This document shows, piece after piece, positions 1 through 6,573 of a DNA stretch of 7,037 nt. Under the pieces are notes generated by a model. The model was given only the letters and a program-made list of their open reading frames with translations, was not told the origin of the DNA and did not search any database. Numbering within the stretch: the first letter of the stretch is position 1; the number at the start of each line of letters is the position of its first letter. The stretch lies in the NCBI GenBank assembly GCA_014377915.1, contig JACMOT010000228.1:1-7037 (forward strand). The letters are read 5' to 3'. Source of the stretch: Tardiphaga sp. GTDB lineage: Bacteria > Pseudomonadota > Alphaproteobacteria > Rhizobiales > Xanthobacteraceae. Made by a program: the position numbers and the translations under genes.

Positions 1-152
1 GCCCCGCTCTTCCGCGGGGAGAGGCCGGAGCCTCGCGCCAGCGAGGCTCCGGGTGAGGGGCGAGGCCATATTGCTTGCGGACTTCTTTGACCCGACTCGA
101 ACGCGCTCCGCGCATTCGAGTCACCCTCTCCCCGCAAGCGGGGCGGGGGAAG
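1..152. repeat. Cluster of intergenic palindromic repeats
   Basis: Three strong inverted repeats lie side by side. Positions 25-52 form a perfect 12-bp stem (CCGGAGCCTCGC) with a 4-nt loop (GCCA). Positions 94-122 pair GACTCGAA with TTCGAGTC around a GC-rich core that can also pair in part. Positions 130-143 pair CCCCGC with GCGGGG across AA. The flanks 'GGGGAGAGG' (left) and 'CACCCTCTCCCC' (right) are roughly complementary, so the whole block may fold as one larger element. Repeats of this look are common between genes in Bradyrhizobium and Rhodopseudomonas (from memory). The block lies just downstream of the minus-strand SDR gene and could act as its transcript end or a 3' stabiliser, although no U-run follows the stems in that direction. 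The element may extend beyond the left edge. Confidence 0.7.
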
Positions 153-178
153 AAAGCGCCGCGCGCAGCCTCGGTTCA

Positions 179-958
179 TCAGGTCTTGTTGATCGATACG
201 CCGCCATCGACCAGCATCGCGGTGCCGGTCATAAAGCTCGATGCATCGGAAGCCAGAAATAGCGCCGCGCTTGCTTGTTCTTCCGGCCGGGCAAGTCGCT
301 TCAGCGCGTGCATGTTACGCACGAAATCCTTCATCTCGTCCGTGTTGGCCATGATATCAGCCGCGGCGGTCTGGGTGCCGCCCGGCAACAAAGCATTGAT
401 GCGAATGCCCTGCGGTCCGTATTCGACTGCAAGCGCCTTCATCAGCCCGATCATCCCAGCTTTGCTTGCGGCATAGGTCACCGCTCCGGGCATGGCCGCC
501 GTATGGCCGACGAACGAGCTGACGAAGATCAATGATCCCGCGCCCCGCGCCAGAAGCGCGGGAAGCTGATATTTGGCGCCAAGGAAAGCACTGGTCAGAT
601 TGGTCGCCATCGTGGTGTCCCACGAATCGCGGCTTACGTCTGTCGTCAGCATCAACGGCCCGAGGGCGCCGGCATTGTTGACGGCAATATCGAGCCCGCC
701 GAAGCGCGTGATTGCCGCGTCGACAACGGCCCGAGCATGGGATTCGTCGGTGACGTCTCCGGCCAACCCCACGGCGATGCCACCCGCTGCGTTGATCTCC
801 CTGACCAGACTATCCAGCAATTCACCGCGCCGCGCCGTCACGATCACCCGGGCGCCTTCCGCCGCGAAAAGCCTCGCAATTGCTCGCCCTATGCCGGAAC
901 TCGCGCCGGTAACGATTGCGGTTTTGTTGTCCAGCGCCTTGTTTGATGGTGTCGCCAC
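179..958 (-). CDS. SDR family NAD(P)-dependent oxidoreductase
   Basis: A complete classical short-chain dehydrogenase/reductase of 259 aa, the usual size for the family. Visible motifs are the cofactor loop TGASSGIG (residues 17-24), the acidic GDVTD (67-71), NNAG (94-97), the tetrad Asn120, Ser148, Tyr162 and Lys166 in YAASK, and a C-terminal DGG tail. Arg43-Arg44 after the second strand suggest a preference for NADP(H). It should be a soluble cytosolic enzyme acting on an alcohol or carbonyl, but SDR substrates cannot be read from sequence. The GTG start at 958 was chosen because a GGAGAG ribosome-binding site lies 6 nt before it and because residue 1 then falls just ahead of the Rossmann fold. 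The frame stays open upstream to 1264, but that extension would add about 100 residues with no SDR character. It is transcribed away from the 45-aa gene, and one copy of the shared dyad lies in the region between them. Confidence 0.93.
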   Translation of the reverse strand: MATPSNKALDNKTAIVTGASSGIGRAIARLFAAEGARVIVTARRGELLDSLVREINAAGGIAVGLAGDVTDESHARAVVDAAITRFGGLDIAVNNAGALGPLMLTTDVSRDSWDTTMATNLTSAFLGAKYQLPALLARGAGSLIFVSSFVGHTAAMPGAVTYAASKAGMIGLMKALAVEYGPQGIRINALLPGGTQTAAADIMANTDEMKDFVRNMHALKRLARPEEQASAALFLASDASSFMTGTAMLVDGGVSINKT

Positions 959-1009
959 GTCGGTCTCTCCATTATTCGGAAGGCAACCGTGACGCGTTGT
1001 CTGCGACGC

Positions 1010-1052
1010 GCGACACCCGATACCCGAGACGTCTCGGACGATCGCGTGTCGC
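1010..1052. repeat. Nested inverted repeat in the SDR leader
   Basis: A perfect 14-bp palindrome, CCGAGACGTCTCGG (1024-1037), lies inside a second inverted repeat that pairs GCGACAC (1010-1016) with GTGTCGC (1046-1052). On the plus strand TTTT follows directly (1053-1056), so it resembles a terminator in that direction. On the minus strand it would be a structured part of the SDR 5' leader, about 50 nt ahead of the GTG. It could equally be a protein-binding site. No homologous riboswitch was recognised. Confidence 0.5.
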
Positions 1053-1142
1053 TTTTGCCGTCCCGTACTCAAGCCAGGCCTGAGACTTCCGCCCGGACGG
1101 CTTTTCCATGGAACTTTGATAAGAAAATCAAATCGACCGATA

Positions 1143-1184
1143 TTGCACTGCAAAATTATCTTTGCTGCTATGCAAACAAAACAA
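1143..1184 (-). promoter_or_regulatory. Candidate SDR promoter with TGCAA-type repeats
   Basis: Read on the minus strand, TTGTTT (1184-1179) and GATAAT (1160-1155) are separated by 18 bp, an acceptable sigma-70 arrangement with a good -10. The -10 is framed exactly by an inverted pair, GCAAA (1150-1154) and TTTGC (1161-1165). A second pair, TTTGC/GCAAA (1161-1165 and 1172-1176), and an 11-bp palindrome, TTGCACTGCAA (1143-1153), overlap it. These overlapping half-sites suggest a second regulator acting on the SDR gene. The leader would be about 190 nt. No experimental support is visible. Confidence 0.4.
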
Positions 1185-1191
1185 TTGCGAC

Positions 1192-1208
1192 TGGCATCTG
1201 GTATACGT
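1192..1208. promoter_or_regulatory. Shared dyad operator, copy 1 (SDR / 45-aa gene)
   Basis: TGGCATCTGGTATACGT fits TGGCATA-N3-TATACCA except at position 7 and the last two bases, and is the most degenerate of the five copies. On the plus strand TTGCGA (1185-1190) lies 1 bp upstream, and TACATT (1208-1213) follows at 17-bp spacing, giving a plausible promoter for the 45-aa gene. On the minus strand the dyad sits just upstream of the candidate SDR -35, so one bound protein could affect both directions. Confidence 0.55.
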
Positions 1209-1263
1209 ACATTGACTTCAGATGATGACGCAGCGCCTTCGCGCTCCATTTGAGGGATCGACA

Positions 1264-1401
1264 ATGTCCAAGACTGCTTCGCTCGGCCTCGCCCCGACCT
1301 CCACCCTTTTCGGTCGTCTGATGGCCTCCATCGACAGCCTGTTGATGAGCAGCGCCCGCATCTCGGCGCGCAACGGCGACCTGCCCTACTTCGGTCTCTG
1401 A
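1264..1401 (+). CDS. 45-aa small protein of unknown function
   Basis: A short ORF beginning MSKTASLGLAPTSTL and ending NGDLPYFGL, too short for ordinary ORF cut-offs. It looks real for four reasons: GAGGGA ribosome-binding site 6 nt before the ATG, G or C in 39 of 45 third codon positions (as in the neighbouring genes), a promoter-like operator 56 nt upstream, and a strong intrinsic terminator 61 nt after the stop. Residues about 15-30 (FGRLMASIDSLLMSSA) form a short amphipathic segment, followed by a basic stretch and an aromatic tail. There is no signal peptide, no cysteine pair and no clear membrane span. I have a vague memory of similar small hypothetical proteins in Bradyrhizobium, but no family can be named. 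Function is unknown; co-regulation with the transporters is the only clue. Confidence 0.75.
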   Translation: MSKTASLGLAPTSTLFGRLMASIDSLLMSSARISARNGDLPYFGL

Positions 1402-1462
1402 TCCAGATTCGGGAGATCGGCGCTCGCCGCCGCTCTCCCGCACGATGTTTCCTCCCAAACTT

Positions 1463-1489
1463 GGCCCCGGTTTTCCGGGGCCTTTTTTT
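1463..1489 (+). terminator. Intrinsic terminator of the 45-aa gene
   Basis: A perfect 8-bp stem, GGCCCCGG pairing with CCGGGGCC, closes a TTTT loop and is followed by seven T. It ends the transcript of the 45-aa gene and insulates it from the tctCBA operon. Confidence 0.92.
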
Positions 1490-1554
1490 GCGACATGCTA
1501 CCTTGCACGCGCTGCGACATTTTAGCCGTCCCGTCCTTTAACCGCTCTAACTGC

Positions 1555-1584
1555 TTGCGTGCTGGCATATCGCATACCAAAGTG
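1555..1584 (+). promoter_or_regulatory. Shared dyad operator, copy 2 (tctCBA)
   Basis: The dyad TGGCATATCGCATACCA (1563-1579) has 7-bp arms around a 3-bp centre. TTGCGT (1555-1560) lies 2 bp before it, in the same place as in copies 3, 4 and 5, and fits a -35. The matching -10 would overlap or follow the right arm (CAAAGT or AAAGTG) and is weak. A repressor bound here would block the polymerase; a MerR-like activator is another way to use a site inside the spacer. Probable control point of tctCBA. Confidence 0.7.
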
Positions 1585-1632
1585 ACAATGAGGTAGTGCT
1601 TCACGTTTAAATTGAAAGCACGCCCGGGGAGG

Positions 1633-1680
1633 ATGATGGCCGGCAAACCCTTCGGGGGACTGCCGCCGCATGTGCCGTGA
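1633..1680 (+). CDS. Possible 15-aa leader peptide before tctC
   Basis: Two consecutive ATG codons (1633, 1636) open a frame reading MMAGKPFGGLPPHVP and then stop. GGGGAGG (1626-1632) abuts the first ATG; the GGGGA part is well spaced for the second. The first ATG lies 54 nt after the last base of the dyad, the same distance as for the MFS start codon and close to the 56 nt of the 45-aa gene. It may be a translated upstream ORF, the remnant of a lost gene, or chance. No similarity recognised. Confidence 0.3.
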   Translation: MMAGKPFGGLPPHVP

Positions 1681-1868
1681 TGCAAGCATCCAGTCTGACA
1701 TATTGCCGATTGTCCGAACAACTGATCCGTTCGGTATCGCGTCCCGCGGCCTCCTCGCGCGCGGCGGTTCGCGGCCGCATTCTCAAAATCTGAAGGAACG
1801 TTCCGCCACGCCAACGACGATTGAAAGTCGACGCACGATCGACGCGATCACACGAATGGGAGAGAAAC

Positions 1869-2879
1869 ATGAAACGTTCAGCCTCTTGTCTCGCAATTGG
1901 CGCGGTGGCGTCCTGTCTCGCGGCGATGACCGGTCCGGCCCTCGCGGCCTGGGAGCCGGTGCGCCCGGTGGAATTCATCGTCCCTGCCGGCACCGGCGGC
2001 GGCGCCGACCAGATGGCGCGTACCATCCAGGGCATCGTCACCAAGCATAATCTGATGAAGCAGCCGCTGGTGGTCATCAACAAGTCCGGCGGTGCCGGCG
2101 GTGAAGGCTCCCTCGACGTCAAGACCGCCAATAACAATCCGCACAAGATCATCATCACGCTGTCGAACCTGTTCACGACGCCGCTCGCCACCGGCATTCC
2201 CTTCAACTGGAAAGACCTCACCCCGGTCGCGATGCTGGCGCTCGACGAGTTCGTGCTCTGGGTCAATGCCGACAAGCCCTACAAGGACGTCAAGGAATAC
2301 ATCGCCGCCGTGAAGGCCGCCCCCGCCGGCTCGATCAAGATGGGCGGCACCGGCTCCAAGCAGGAAGACCAGATCATCACGGTCGCGATCGAAAAAGCCG
2401 TCGGCACCAAGTTCACCTATATTCCCTACAAGGGCGGCGGCGAAGTCGCGGTGCAACTCGTCGGCAACCACGTCGATTCCACCGTGAACAATCCGATCGA
2501 AGCGGTCGCCCAATGGCGTGGCGGCAAGGTACGGCCACTCTGCGTGTTCGATAGCAAGCAGATGAACTATGACGAGCCGGTCGCCGACGGCAAGGCGTGG
2601 AAGGACATCCCGACCTGCAGGTCACAGGGCATCGACACCGATTATGTGATGCTGCGCGGCATCTTCATGTCGCCGAAGGCCAGCAAGGACCAGATCGACT
2701 ATTACGTCGAGCTGTTCAAGAAAGTTCGCGCCACGCCGGAATGGCAGGATCTGATGAAGACCGGCGCCTTCAACCCCACCTTCATGACCGGCGCTGACTA
2801 CACGGGCTGGGTCGAGAAAGAGGAGAAGCGCCACGAGGCGCTGATGAAGGAAGCCGGCTTCCTCGCGCAGGCCAATTAA
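1869..2879 (+). CDS. tctC: TTT transporter periplasmic binding protein (TctC/Bug)
   Basis: 336-aa solute-binding protein of the tripartite tricarboxylate transporter (Bug/TctC) family. It captures a carboxylate in the periplasm and hands it to the TctAB membrane part. The signal peptide has a basic start (MKR), a hydrophobic core and an ALA motif, with cleavage expected after residue 26. The mature start has the family's first strand and binding loop, VEFIVPAGTGGGADQMAR (34-51), corresponding to the usual 'PF..GG..D..AR' with Asp47 in place. The second typical block, YIPYKGGGEVAVQLVGNHVD (184-203), is also present. Length is normal. The ATG at 1869 was chosen for its GGGAGAG site 4 nt upstream and because the signal peptide begins there; a TTG at 1821 would only add a non-secretory extension. 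It is first in the operon, 102 nt ahead of tctB. The ligand is unknown; the GTGGGADQ loop and NNPIEAVAQW segment look like a distinct branch of the family. Confidence 0.95.
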   Translation: MKRSASCLAIGAVASCLAAMTGPALAAWEPVRPVEFIVPAGTGGGADQMARTIQGIVTKHNLMKQPLVVINKSGGAGGEGSLDVKTANNNPHKIIITLSNLFTTPLATGIPFNWKDLTPVAMLALDEFVLWVNADKPYKDVKEYIAAVKAAPAGSIKMGGTGSKQEDQIITVAIEKAVGTKFTYIPYKGGGEVAVQLVGNHVDSTVNNPIEAVAQWRGGKVRPLCVFDSKQMNYDEPVADGKAWKDIPTCRSQGIDTDYVMLRGIFMSPKASKDQIDYYVELFKKVRATPEWQDLMKTGAFNPTFMTGADYTGWVEKEEKRHEALMKEAGFLAQAN

Positions 2880-2981
2880 TGCGACGCCGTTGACGCGCGG
2901 CCCTGAACATCCGACCAATTCCTGGCGCCTGGCTACGTCACCAGTCACGGACAGGCATCTGCTTCAAGACCCGGAGCTTCT

Positions 2982-3479
2982 ATGACAGCGCATCATTCAC
3001 GCAATGCCGGCCCGACTCACAAATCCGTCGAAGCCGGAGTCACCATCGTGATCGGCATCTTCGGCGCCATCGTGGTGTACGGCAGCATCAAGGCCGGCAT
3101 CAACTGGGGCGCCGAAGGCCCCCGCGCCGGCTTTTTCCCGTTCTATGTCGGGCTCTTCATCATCATCTCCAGCGCCGTCAATCTGTGGAATACCATTCGC
3201 GATGCCGACGTCGCCCTGTTTGCCGAATGGAACCAGCTGCGCCAGGTCTTCAGCGTGGTGTTCCCCACCGCCATCTACGTCGGAGCAATGCCATTCACCG
3301 GCCTGTATCTGGCATCGATGGTCTTCATCGCCTGGTTCATGCGCTGGCTGGGAAAATATCCGTGGCCGATCATCGCGGCAATTTCCCTCGGCATGCCGAT
3401 CGTCACCTATTTCGTCTTTGAGCGCTGGTTCCTGGTCCCGCTGCCCAAAGGCCCGATCGAGGAATGGCTCGGTCTGTAG
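2982..3479 (+). CDS. tctB: TTT transporter small membrane subunit (TctB)
   Basis: 165-aa hydrophobic protein in the normal place and size for TctB, the poorly conserved small subunit of tripartite tricarboxylate transporters. Four membrane segments can be seen, at about residues 18-38, 50-68, 88-120 (perhaps broken by PFTG) and 126-147. The GPRAGFFPFYVG stretch after the first segment is the most typical part of the family. GGAG (2973-2976) lies 5 nt before the ATG. Identification rests mainly on position between tctC and tctA plus topology, because TctB sequences vary a lot. It should form the inner-membrane complex with TctA. Confidence 0.9.
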   Translation: MTAHHSRNAGPTHKSVEAGVTIVIGIFGAIVVYGSIKAGINWGAEGPRAGFFPFYVGLFIIISSAVNLWNTIRDADVALFAEWNQLRQVFSVVFPTAIYVGAMPFTGLYLASMVFIAWFMRWLGKYPWPIIAAISLGMPIVTYFVFERWFLVPLPKGPIEEWLGL

Positions 3480-3532
3480 TCTCGTCGCGGTCGTAGTTCG
3501 CTTCTGTCAGCAGGTTTTCGAGGACTATCGAA

Positions 3533-5044
3533 ATGGAAGAAATTGCCAATCTGTTCCAGGGCTTCGCGGTCGCGCTGCAGCCTTTCAACATCGCGGTCAT
3601 GATTCTCGGCATCGTGCTCGGCGTGGTGATCGGCGTGTTGCCGGGACTGGGCGGCGCCAACGGCGTTGCCATCTTGCTGCCGCTGACCTTCAGCATGCCG
3701 CCGACCTCCGCGATCATCATGCTGTCCTGTATCTACTGGGGCGCGCTGTTCGGCGGCGCCATCACCTCGATACTGTTCAACATTCCCGGCGAGCCATGGT
3801 CGGTGGCCACCACCTTTGACGGCTACCCGATGGCGCAGCAGGGCAAGGCCGCCGAAGCCCTCACCGCCGCCTTCACCTCGTCCTTCGTCGGCGCGCTGTT
3901 CGCTGTCATCATGATTACCCTGGTGGCGCCGCTGGTCGCGAGCTTTGCGCTACAATTCGGGCCGGCGGAGAAATTCGCGGTATACTTCCTGGCCTTCTGC
4001 AGTTTCGTGGGGTTGAGTAAAGAGCCGCCGTTCAAGACCATCGCGGCGATGATGATCGGCTTCGCCCTGGCAGCCGTCGGCCTCGACTCCATTACCGGTC
4101 AGTTGCGCCTGACATTCGGCTCCACGGAATTGCTCGGCGGCTTCGACTTCCTGATCGCGGTGATCGGCCTGTTCGGCCTTGGCGAGATCTTCCTGACCAT
4201 GGAGGAAGGACTCAATTTCAAGGGAGGCAAGGCCAGGATCGACATGCGCGTCGTGATCAAGACATGGAAGTCGCTGCCACGTTACTGGGTGACGTCGCTG
4301 CGCTCCTGCGTGATTGGCTGCTGGATGGGCATCACGCCCGCCGGTGCCACCCCCGCCTCCTTCATGAGCTACGGCATCGCCAAGCGCATGTCGAAACAGG
4401 GCCATAATTTCGGCAAGGGCGAAATCGAGGGCGTGATCGCGCCGGAGACCGCGGCGCACGCCGCCGGCACCGCCGCGCTGCTGCCGATGCTGTCACTCGG
4501 CGTGCCCGGTTCGCCGACCGCGGCGGTGCTGCTCGGCGGGTTGCTGATCTGGGGCCTGCAACCCGGCCCGATGCTGTTCGTCGAGCAAAAGGAGTTCGTC
4601 TGGGGCCTGATCGCCTCGATGTATCTCGGCAACCTCGTCGGCCTGATCGTGGTGCTGACCTGCGTACCGCTGTTCGCCGCGATCCTGCGGGTGCCATTCA
4701 GCATCATCGCGCCGCTGATCCTGGTGCTGTGCGCCATCGGCGCCTACTCGGTACACAACAGCACTTTCGACGTGGTGATGATGCTGGTGTTTGGCCTGAT
4801 CGGCTACGCGCTGAAGAAATGTAACTATCCCCTGGCCCCCCTGGTGCTGGCGATCGTGCTCGGCGACAAGGCGGAAGAGGCGTTTCGGCAGTCGCTGCTG
4901 GGCTCGCAGGGCTCGCTCGGCGTCTTCTTTTCCAACACCCTGGTCAGTTCGATCATGATCATCGGCCTGATCGCCTTGTTCTGGTCGGTGATCTCCAACG
5001 GCCTTTCCCGGCTACGACCCGCGAGGGCACAAGCGGCGCAATAG
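3533..5044 (+). CDS. tctA: TTT transporter large membrane subunit (TctA)
   Basis: 503-aa TctA, the channel-forming subunit that takes the substrate from TctC and moves it across the inner membrane, probably coupled to an ion gradient. The N-terminal signature GVVIGVLPGLGGANG (about residues 30-44), the conserved loop NIPGEPWSVATTFDGYPMA (about 83-101), and the mirror-image second half with GVPGSPTAAVLLGG and GLQPGPM (about 325-349) are all present, matching the internal duplication of the family. About 10-12 membrane segments are expected and the length is normal. GAGGA (3520-3524) lies 8 nt before the ATG. It follows tctB by 53 nt and ends the operon; a terminator lies 35 nt after its stop. 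No frameshift or missing block is seen. Confidence 0.95.
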   Translation: MEEIANLFQGFAVALQPFNIAVMILGIVLGVVIGVLPGLGGANGVAILLPLTFSMPPTSAIIMLSCIYWGALFGGAITSILFNIPGEPWSVATTFDGYPMAQQGKAAEALTAAFTSSFVGALFAVIMITLVAPLVASFALQFGPAEKFAVYFLAFCSFVGLSKEPPFKTIAAMMIGFALAAVGLDSITGQLRLTFGSTELLGGFDFLIAVIGLFGLGEIFLTMEEGLNFKGGKARIDMRVVIKTWKSLPRYWVTSLRSCVIGCWMGITPAGATPASFMSYGIAKRMSKQGHNFGKGEIEGVIAPETAAHAAGTAALLPMLSLGVPGSPTAAVLLGGLLIWGLQPGPMLFVEQKEFVWGLIASMYLGNLVGLIVVLTCVPLFAAILRVPFSIIAPLILVLCAIGAYSVHNSTFDVVMMLVFGLIGYALKKCNYPLAPLVLAIVLGDKAEEAFRQSLLGSQGSLGVFFSNTLVSSIMIIGLIALFWSVISNGLSRLRPARAQAAQ

Positions 5045-5078
5045 TCCGCGCGCCGATTTCTCGGCCTGCTTCAATACG

Positions 5079-5107
5079 ACGCCAGCGGTTAGAACCGCTG
5101 GCGTTTT
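5079..5107 (+). terminator. Intrinsic terminator of tctCBA
   Basis: Stem ACGCCAGCGGT (5079-5089) pairs with ACCGCTGGCGT (5094-5104) across a TAGA loop, with T5104-T5107 forming a short U-run. It ends the tctCBA transcript and makes the MFS gene a separate unit. Confidence 0.88.
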
Positions 5108-5178
5108 CTGTTGTCGTTGCGGGCACGGTTGGCAGTATGTGCCTTGGCATTTACTGCGACAAGACGGCAAGATTCTCC

Positions 5179-5208
5179 TTGTCTACTGGCATATCATATA
5201 CCAAACTG
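5179..5208 (+). promoter_or_regulatory. Shared dyad operator, copy 3 (MFS gene)
   Basis: The dyad TGGCATATCATATACCA (5187-5203) is a good match to the consensus on both arms. TTGTCT (5179-5184) lies 2 bp upstream as the -35 candidate; the -10 (CAAACT or AAACTG) is weak. The MFS start codon lies 54 nt after the dyad, which allows a leader of about 45 nt. This is the most direct evidence that the motif controls a transporter gene. Confidence 0.72.
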
Positions 5209-5256
5209 CTGGGAGCAGAGCGCCACAAAAACAGAATGGCGCCTCGGGAGAAACAT

Positions 5257-6543
5257 ATGACGGATGCAGTGCACGGGGCGACGCCGACAACCGCGCGGGT
5301 AAGTGACGCGTATCGATGGACGCAATTGGCCATCGGCGTCGGCGCGATGGTGATGATCGCCAACTATCAATATGGCTGGACGTTCTTCGTCCCCGACATC
5401 CAGAAGAGATTCGGCTGGGACCGCGCCTCGATCCAGTGGGCCTTTACCTTGTTCGTGCTGTTCGAAACCTGGCTGGTACCGATCGAGGGCTGGTTCGTCG
5501 ATAAATACGGTCCGCGTCTGGTGGTGCTGATCGGCGGCATCCTGTGCGGCATCGGCTGGGCGATCAACGCCCAGGCGGAAACCCTCAACGGATTCTATCT
5601 TGGCATGATCGTCGCGGGCATCGGCGCCGGCGGGGTCTACGGCACCTGCGTCGGCAATGCGCTGAAGTGGTTTCCCGACAAGCGCGGCCTCGCGGCCGGT
5701 ATTACGGCGGCGGGCTTCGGCGCCGGCTCCGCACTGACCGTGGCGCCGATCCAGGCCATGATCGCAGGCTCCGGCTTCCAGACCACCTTCCTGTATTTCG
5801 GCGTTGGCCAGGGCCTGATCATTATCATCCTGTCGTTCTTCCTGTTTGCGCCGAAGGCGGGTCAGACGCCGCCGGTGACGCAGAATGCCAACGTCATCCA
5901 GACCCGACGCAACTACACCCCGACCGAGGTGATCCGCCATCCGATCTTCTGGCTGATGTACTTCATGTTCGTGATCGTCGGCGCCGGTGGCCTGATGGTG
6001 ACGGCGAATTTGAAGCCGATCGCGGCCGACTGGAAGATCGACAATGTGCCGGTGACGCTGATGGCGGTGACGATGACCGCGGTGACCTTCGCCGCAACCA
6101 TCGACCGCGTGCTCAACGGATTGACGCGCCCGTTCTTCGGCTGGATCTCCGACATGATCGGCCGCGAGAATACGATGTTTATCGCCTTCGGCATGGAAGG
6201 CATCGGCATCTACGCGCTGTATATGTGGGGCCACGATCCGCTGTGGTTCGTGCTGCTGTCGGGCTTCGTGTTTTTCGCCTGGGGCGAAATCTACTCGCTA
6301 TTCCCGTCCACCTGTACCGACACCTTCGGCTCCAAGTTTGCCACCACCAATGCCGGACTGCTGTACACGGCAAAGGGCACCGCGGCGCTGCTGGTGCCCG
6401 CCGCGAACTACATGCAGCAATCATCGGGCAGCTGGGACACCGTGTTCCTGATCGCGGCCGGCGCCAACATCCTGGCCTCGCTGCTGGCGATCCTGGTACT
6501 GAAGCCATGGCGCAAGAGCGTGGTGGCCAGGGCACTGGCCTGA
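5257..6543 (+). CDS. MFS transporter, oxalate/formate antiporter (OFA) type
   Basis: 428-aa major facilitator with 12 expected membrane segments. The first segment with NYQYGWTFFVPDIQK (36-50), MFS motif A as GWFVDKYGPRLVVL (78-91) and YTAKGTAALLVP (370-381) are typical of the OFA family, whose known member is OxlT of Oxalobacter. OxlT uses Arg272 in helix 8 and Lys355 in helix 11 to bind the oxalate dianion; Lys373 and Arg291 sit at about the matching places here, so a small dicarboxylate or carboxylate substrate is reasonable. Many OFA members are not proven oxalate carriers, so no gene symbol is given. The ATG at 5257 was chosen for GGGAGA (5246-5251) 5 nt upstream; earlier in-frame starts at 5137 and 5236 lack a site. 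It is a single-gene unit with its own operator and terminator. Confidence 0.9.
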   Translation: MTDAVHGATPTTARVSDAYRWTQLAIGVGAMVMIANYQYGWTFFVPDIQKRFGWDRASIQWAFTLFVLFETWLVPIEGWFVDKYGPRLVVLIGGILCGIGWAINAQAETLNGFYLGMIVAGIGAGGVYGTCVGNALKWFPDKRGLAAGITAAGFGAGSALTVAPIQAMIAGSGFQTTFLYFGVGQGLIIIILSFFLFAPKAGQTPPVTQNANVIQTRRNYTPTEVIRHPIFWLMYFMFVIVGAGGLMVTANLKPIAADWKIDNVPVTLMAVTMTAVTFAATIDRVLNGLTRPFFGWISDMIGRENTMFIAFGMEGIGIYALYMWGHDPLWFVLLSGFVFFAWGEIYSLFPSTCTDTFGSKFATTNAGLLYTAKGTAALLVPAANYMQQSSGSWDTVFLIAAGANILASLLAILVLKPWRKSVVARALA

Positions 6544-6573
6544 ACACCCACCCCACAAGCAAGAGCAAGAGCG

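Larger units (their letters stand above)
959..1263. other. Divergent intergenic region, SDR / small protein
   Basis: No gene is seen here. The stretch holds the SDR ribosome-binding site (at about 965-970), a hairpin-forming segment (1010-1052), a candidate minus-strand promoter (1155-1184) with TGCAA-type inverted repeats around its -10, one copy of the shared dyad (1192-1208) with a candidate plus-strand promoter, and the GAGGGA ribosome-binding site of the 45-aa gene (1252-1257). Confidence 0.8.
1402..1868. other. Intergenic region before tctC
   Basis: The stretch holds the terminator of the 45-aa gene (1463-1489), the second copy of the shared dyad with its TTGCGT hexamer (1555-1579), a possible 15-codon leader ORF (1633-1680), a 10-bp palindrome GGAACGTTCC (1795-1804) and the GGGAGAG ribosome-binding site of tctC (1858-1864). 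If transcription starts near the dyad, the tctC leader is close to 280 nt. Nothing else is recognised in 1681-1857. Confidence 0.75.
5045..5256. other. Intergenic region between tctA and the MFS gene
   Basis: It contains the tctA terminator (5079-5107), the third copy of the shared dyad (5187-5203) and the GGGAGA ribosome-binding site of the MFS gene (5246-5251). A frame in phase with the MFS gene runs back to 5137 but would be translated through the dyad, so it is taken as non-coding. Confidence 0.8.

Noticed and set aside
1..152. CRISPR array
   Set aside because: The repeats are inverted, not regularly spaced direct repeats, and no spacers are present.
1010..1056. Plus-strand terminator at the nested palindrome
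   Set aside because: The stem is interrupted, only four T follow, and no plus-strand gene lies upstream to be terminated; kept only as a repeat.
179..1264. SDR frame open to 1264, giving 361 aa
   Set aside because: The extra 100 residues have no SDR character and overlap the control region. A GTG with a good ribosome-binding site at 958 gives the normal family length.
1821..1868. TTG start for tctC
   Set aside because: It would bury the signal peptide behind 16 extra residues; the ATG at 1869 has the ribosome-binding site.
1878..2513. 211-aa minus-strand frame antisense to tctC
   Set aside because: Gly/Asp/Arg-rich shadow of tctC with no recognisable motif.
5137..5256. N-terminal extension of the MFS protein
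   Set aside because: It would run through the operator, has no ribosome-binding site, and adds residues before the normal MFS start.
5194..6234. 346-aa minus-strand frame antisense to the MFS gene
   Set aside because: Low-complexity His/Asp/Arg-rich translation, with no start signal or domain; a GC-codon shadow.
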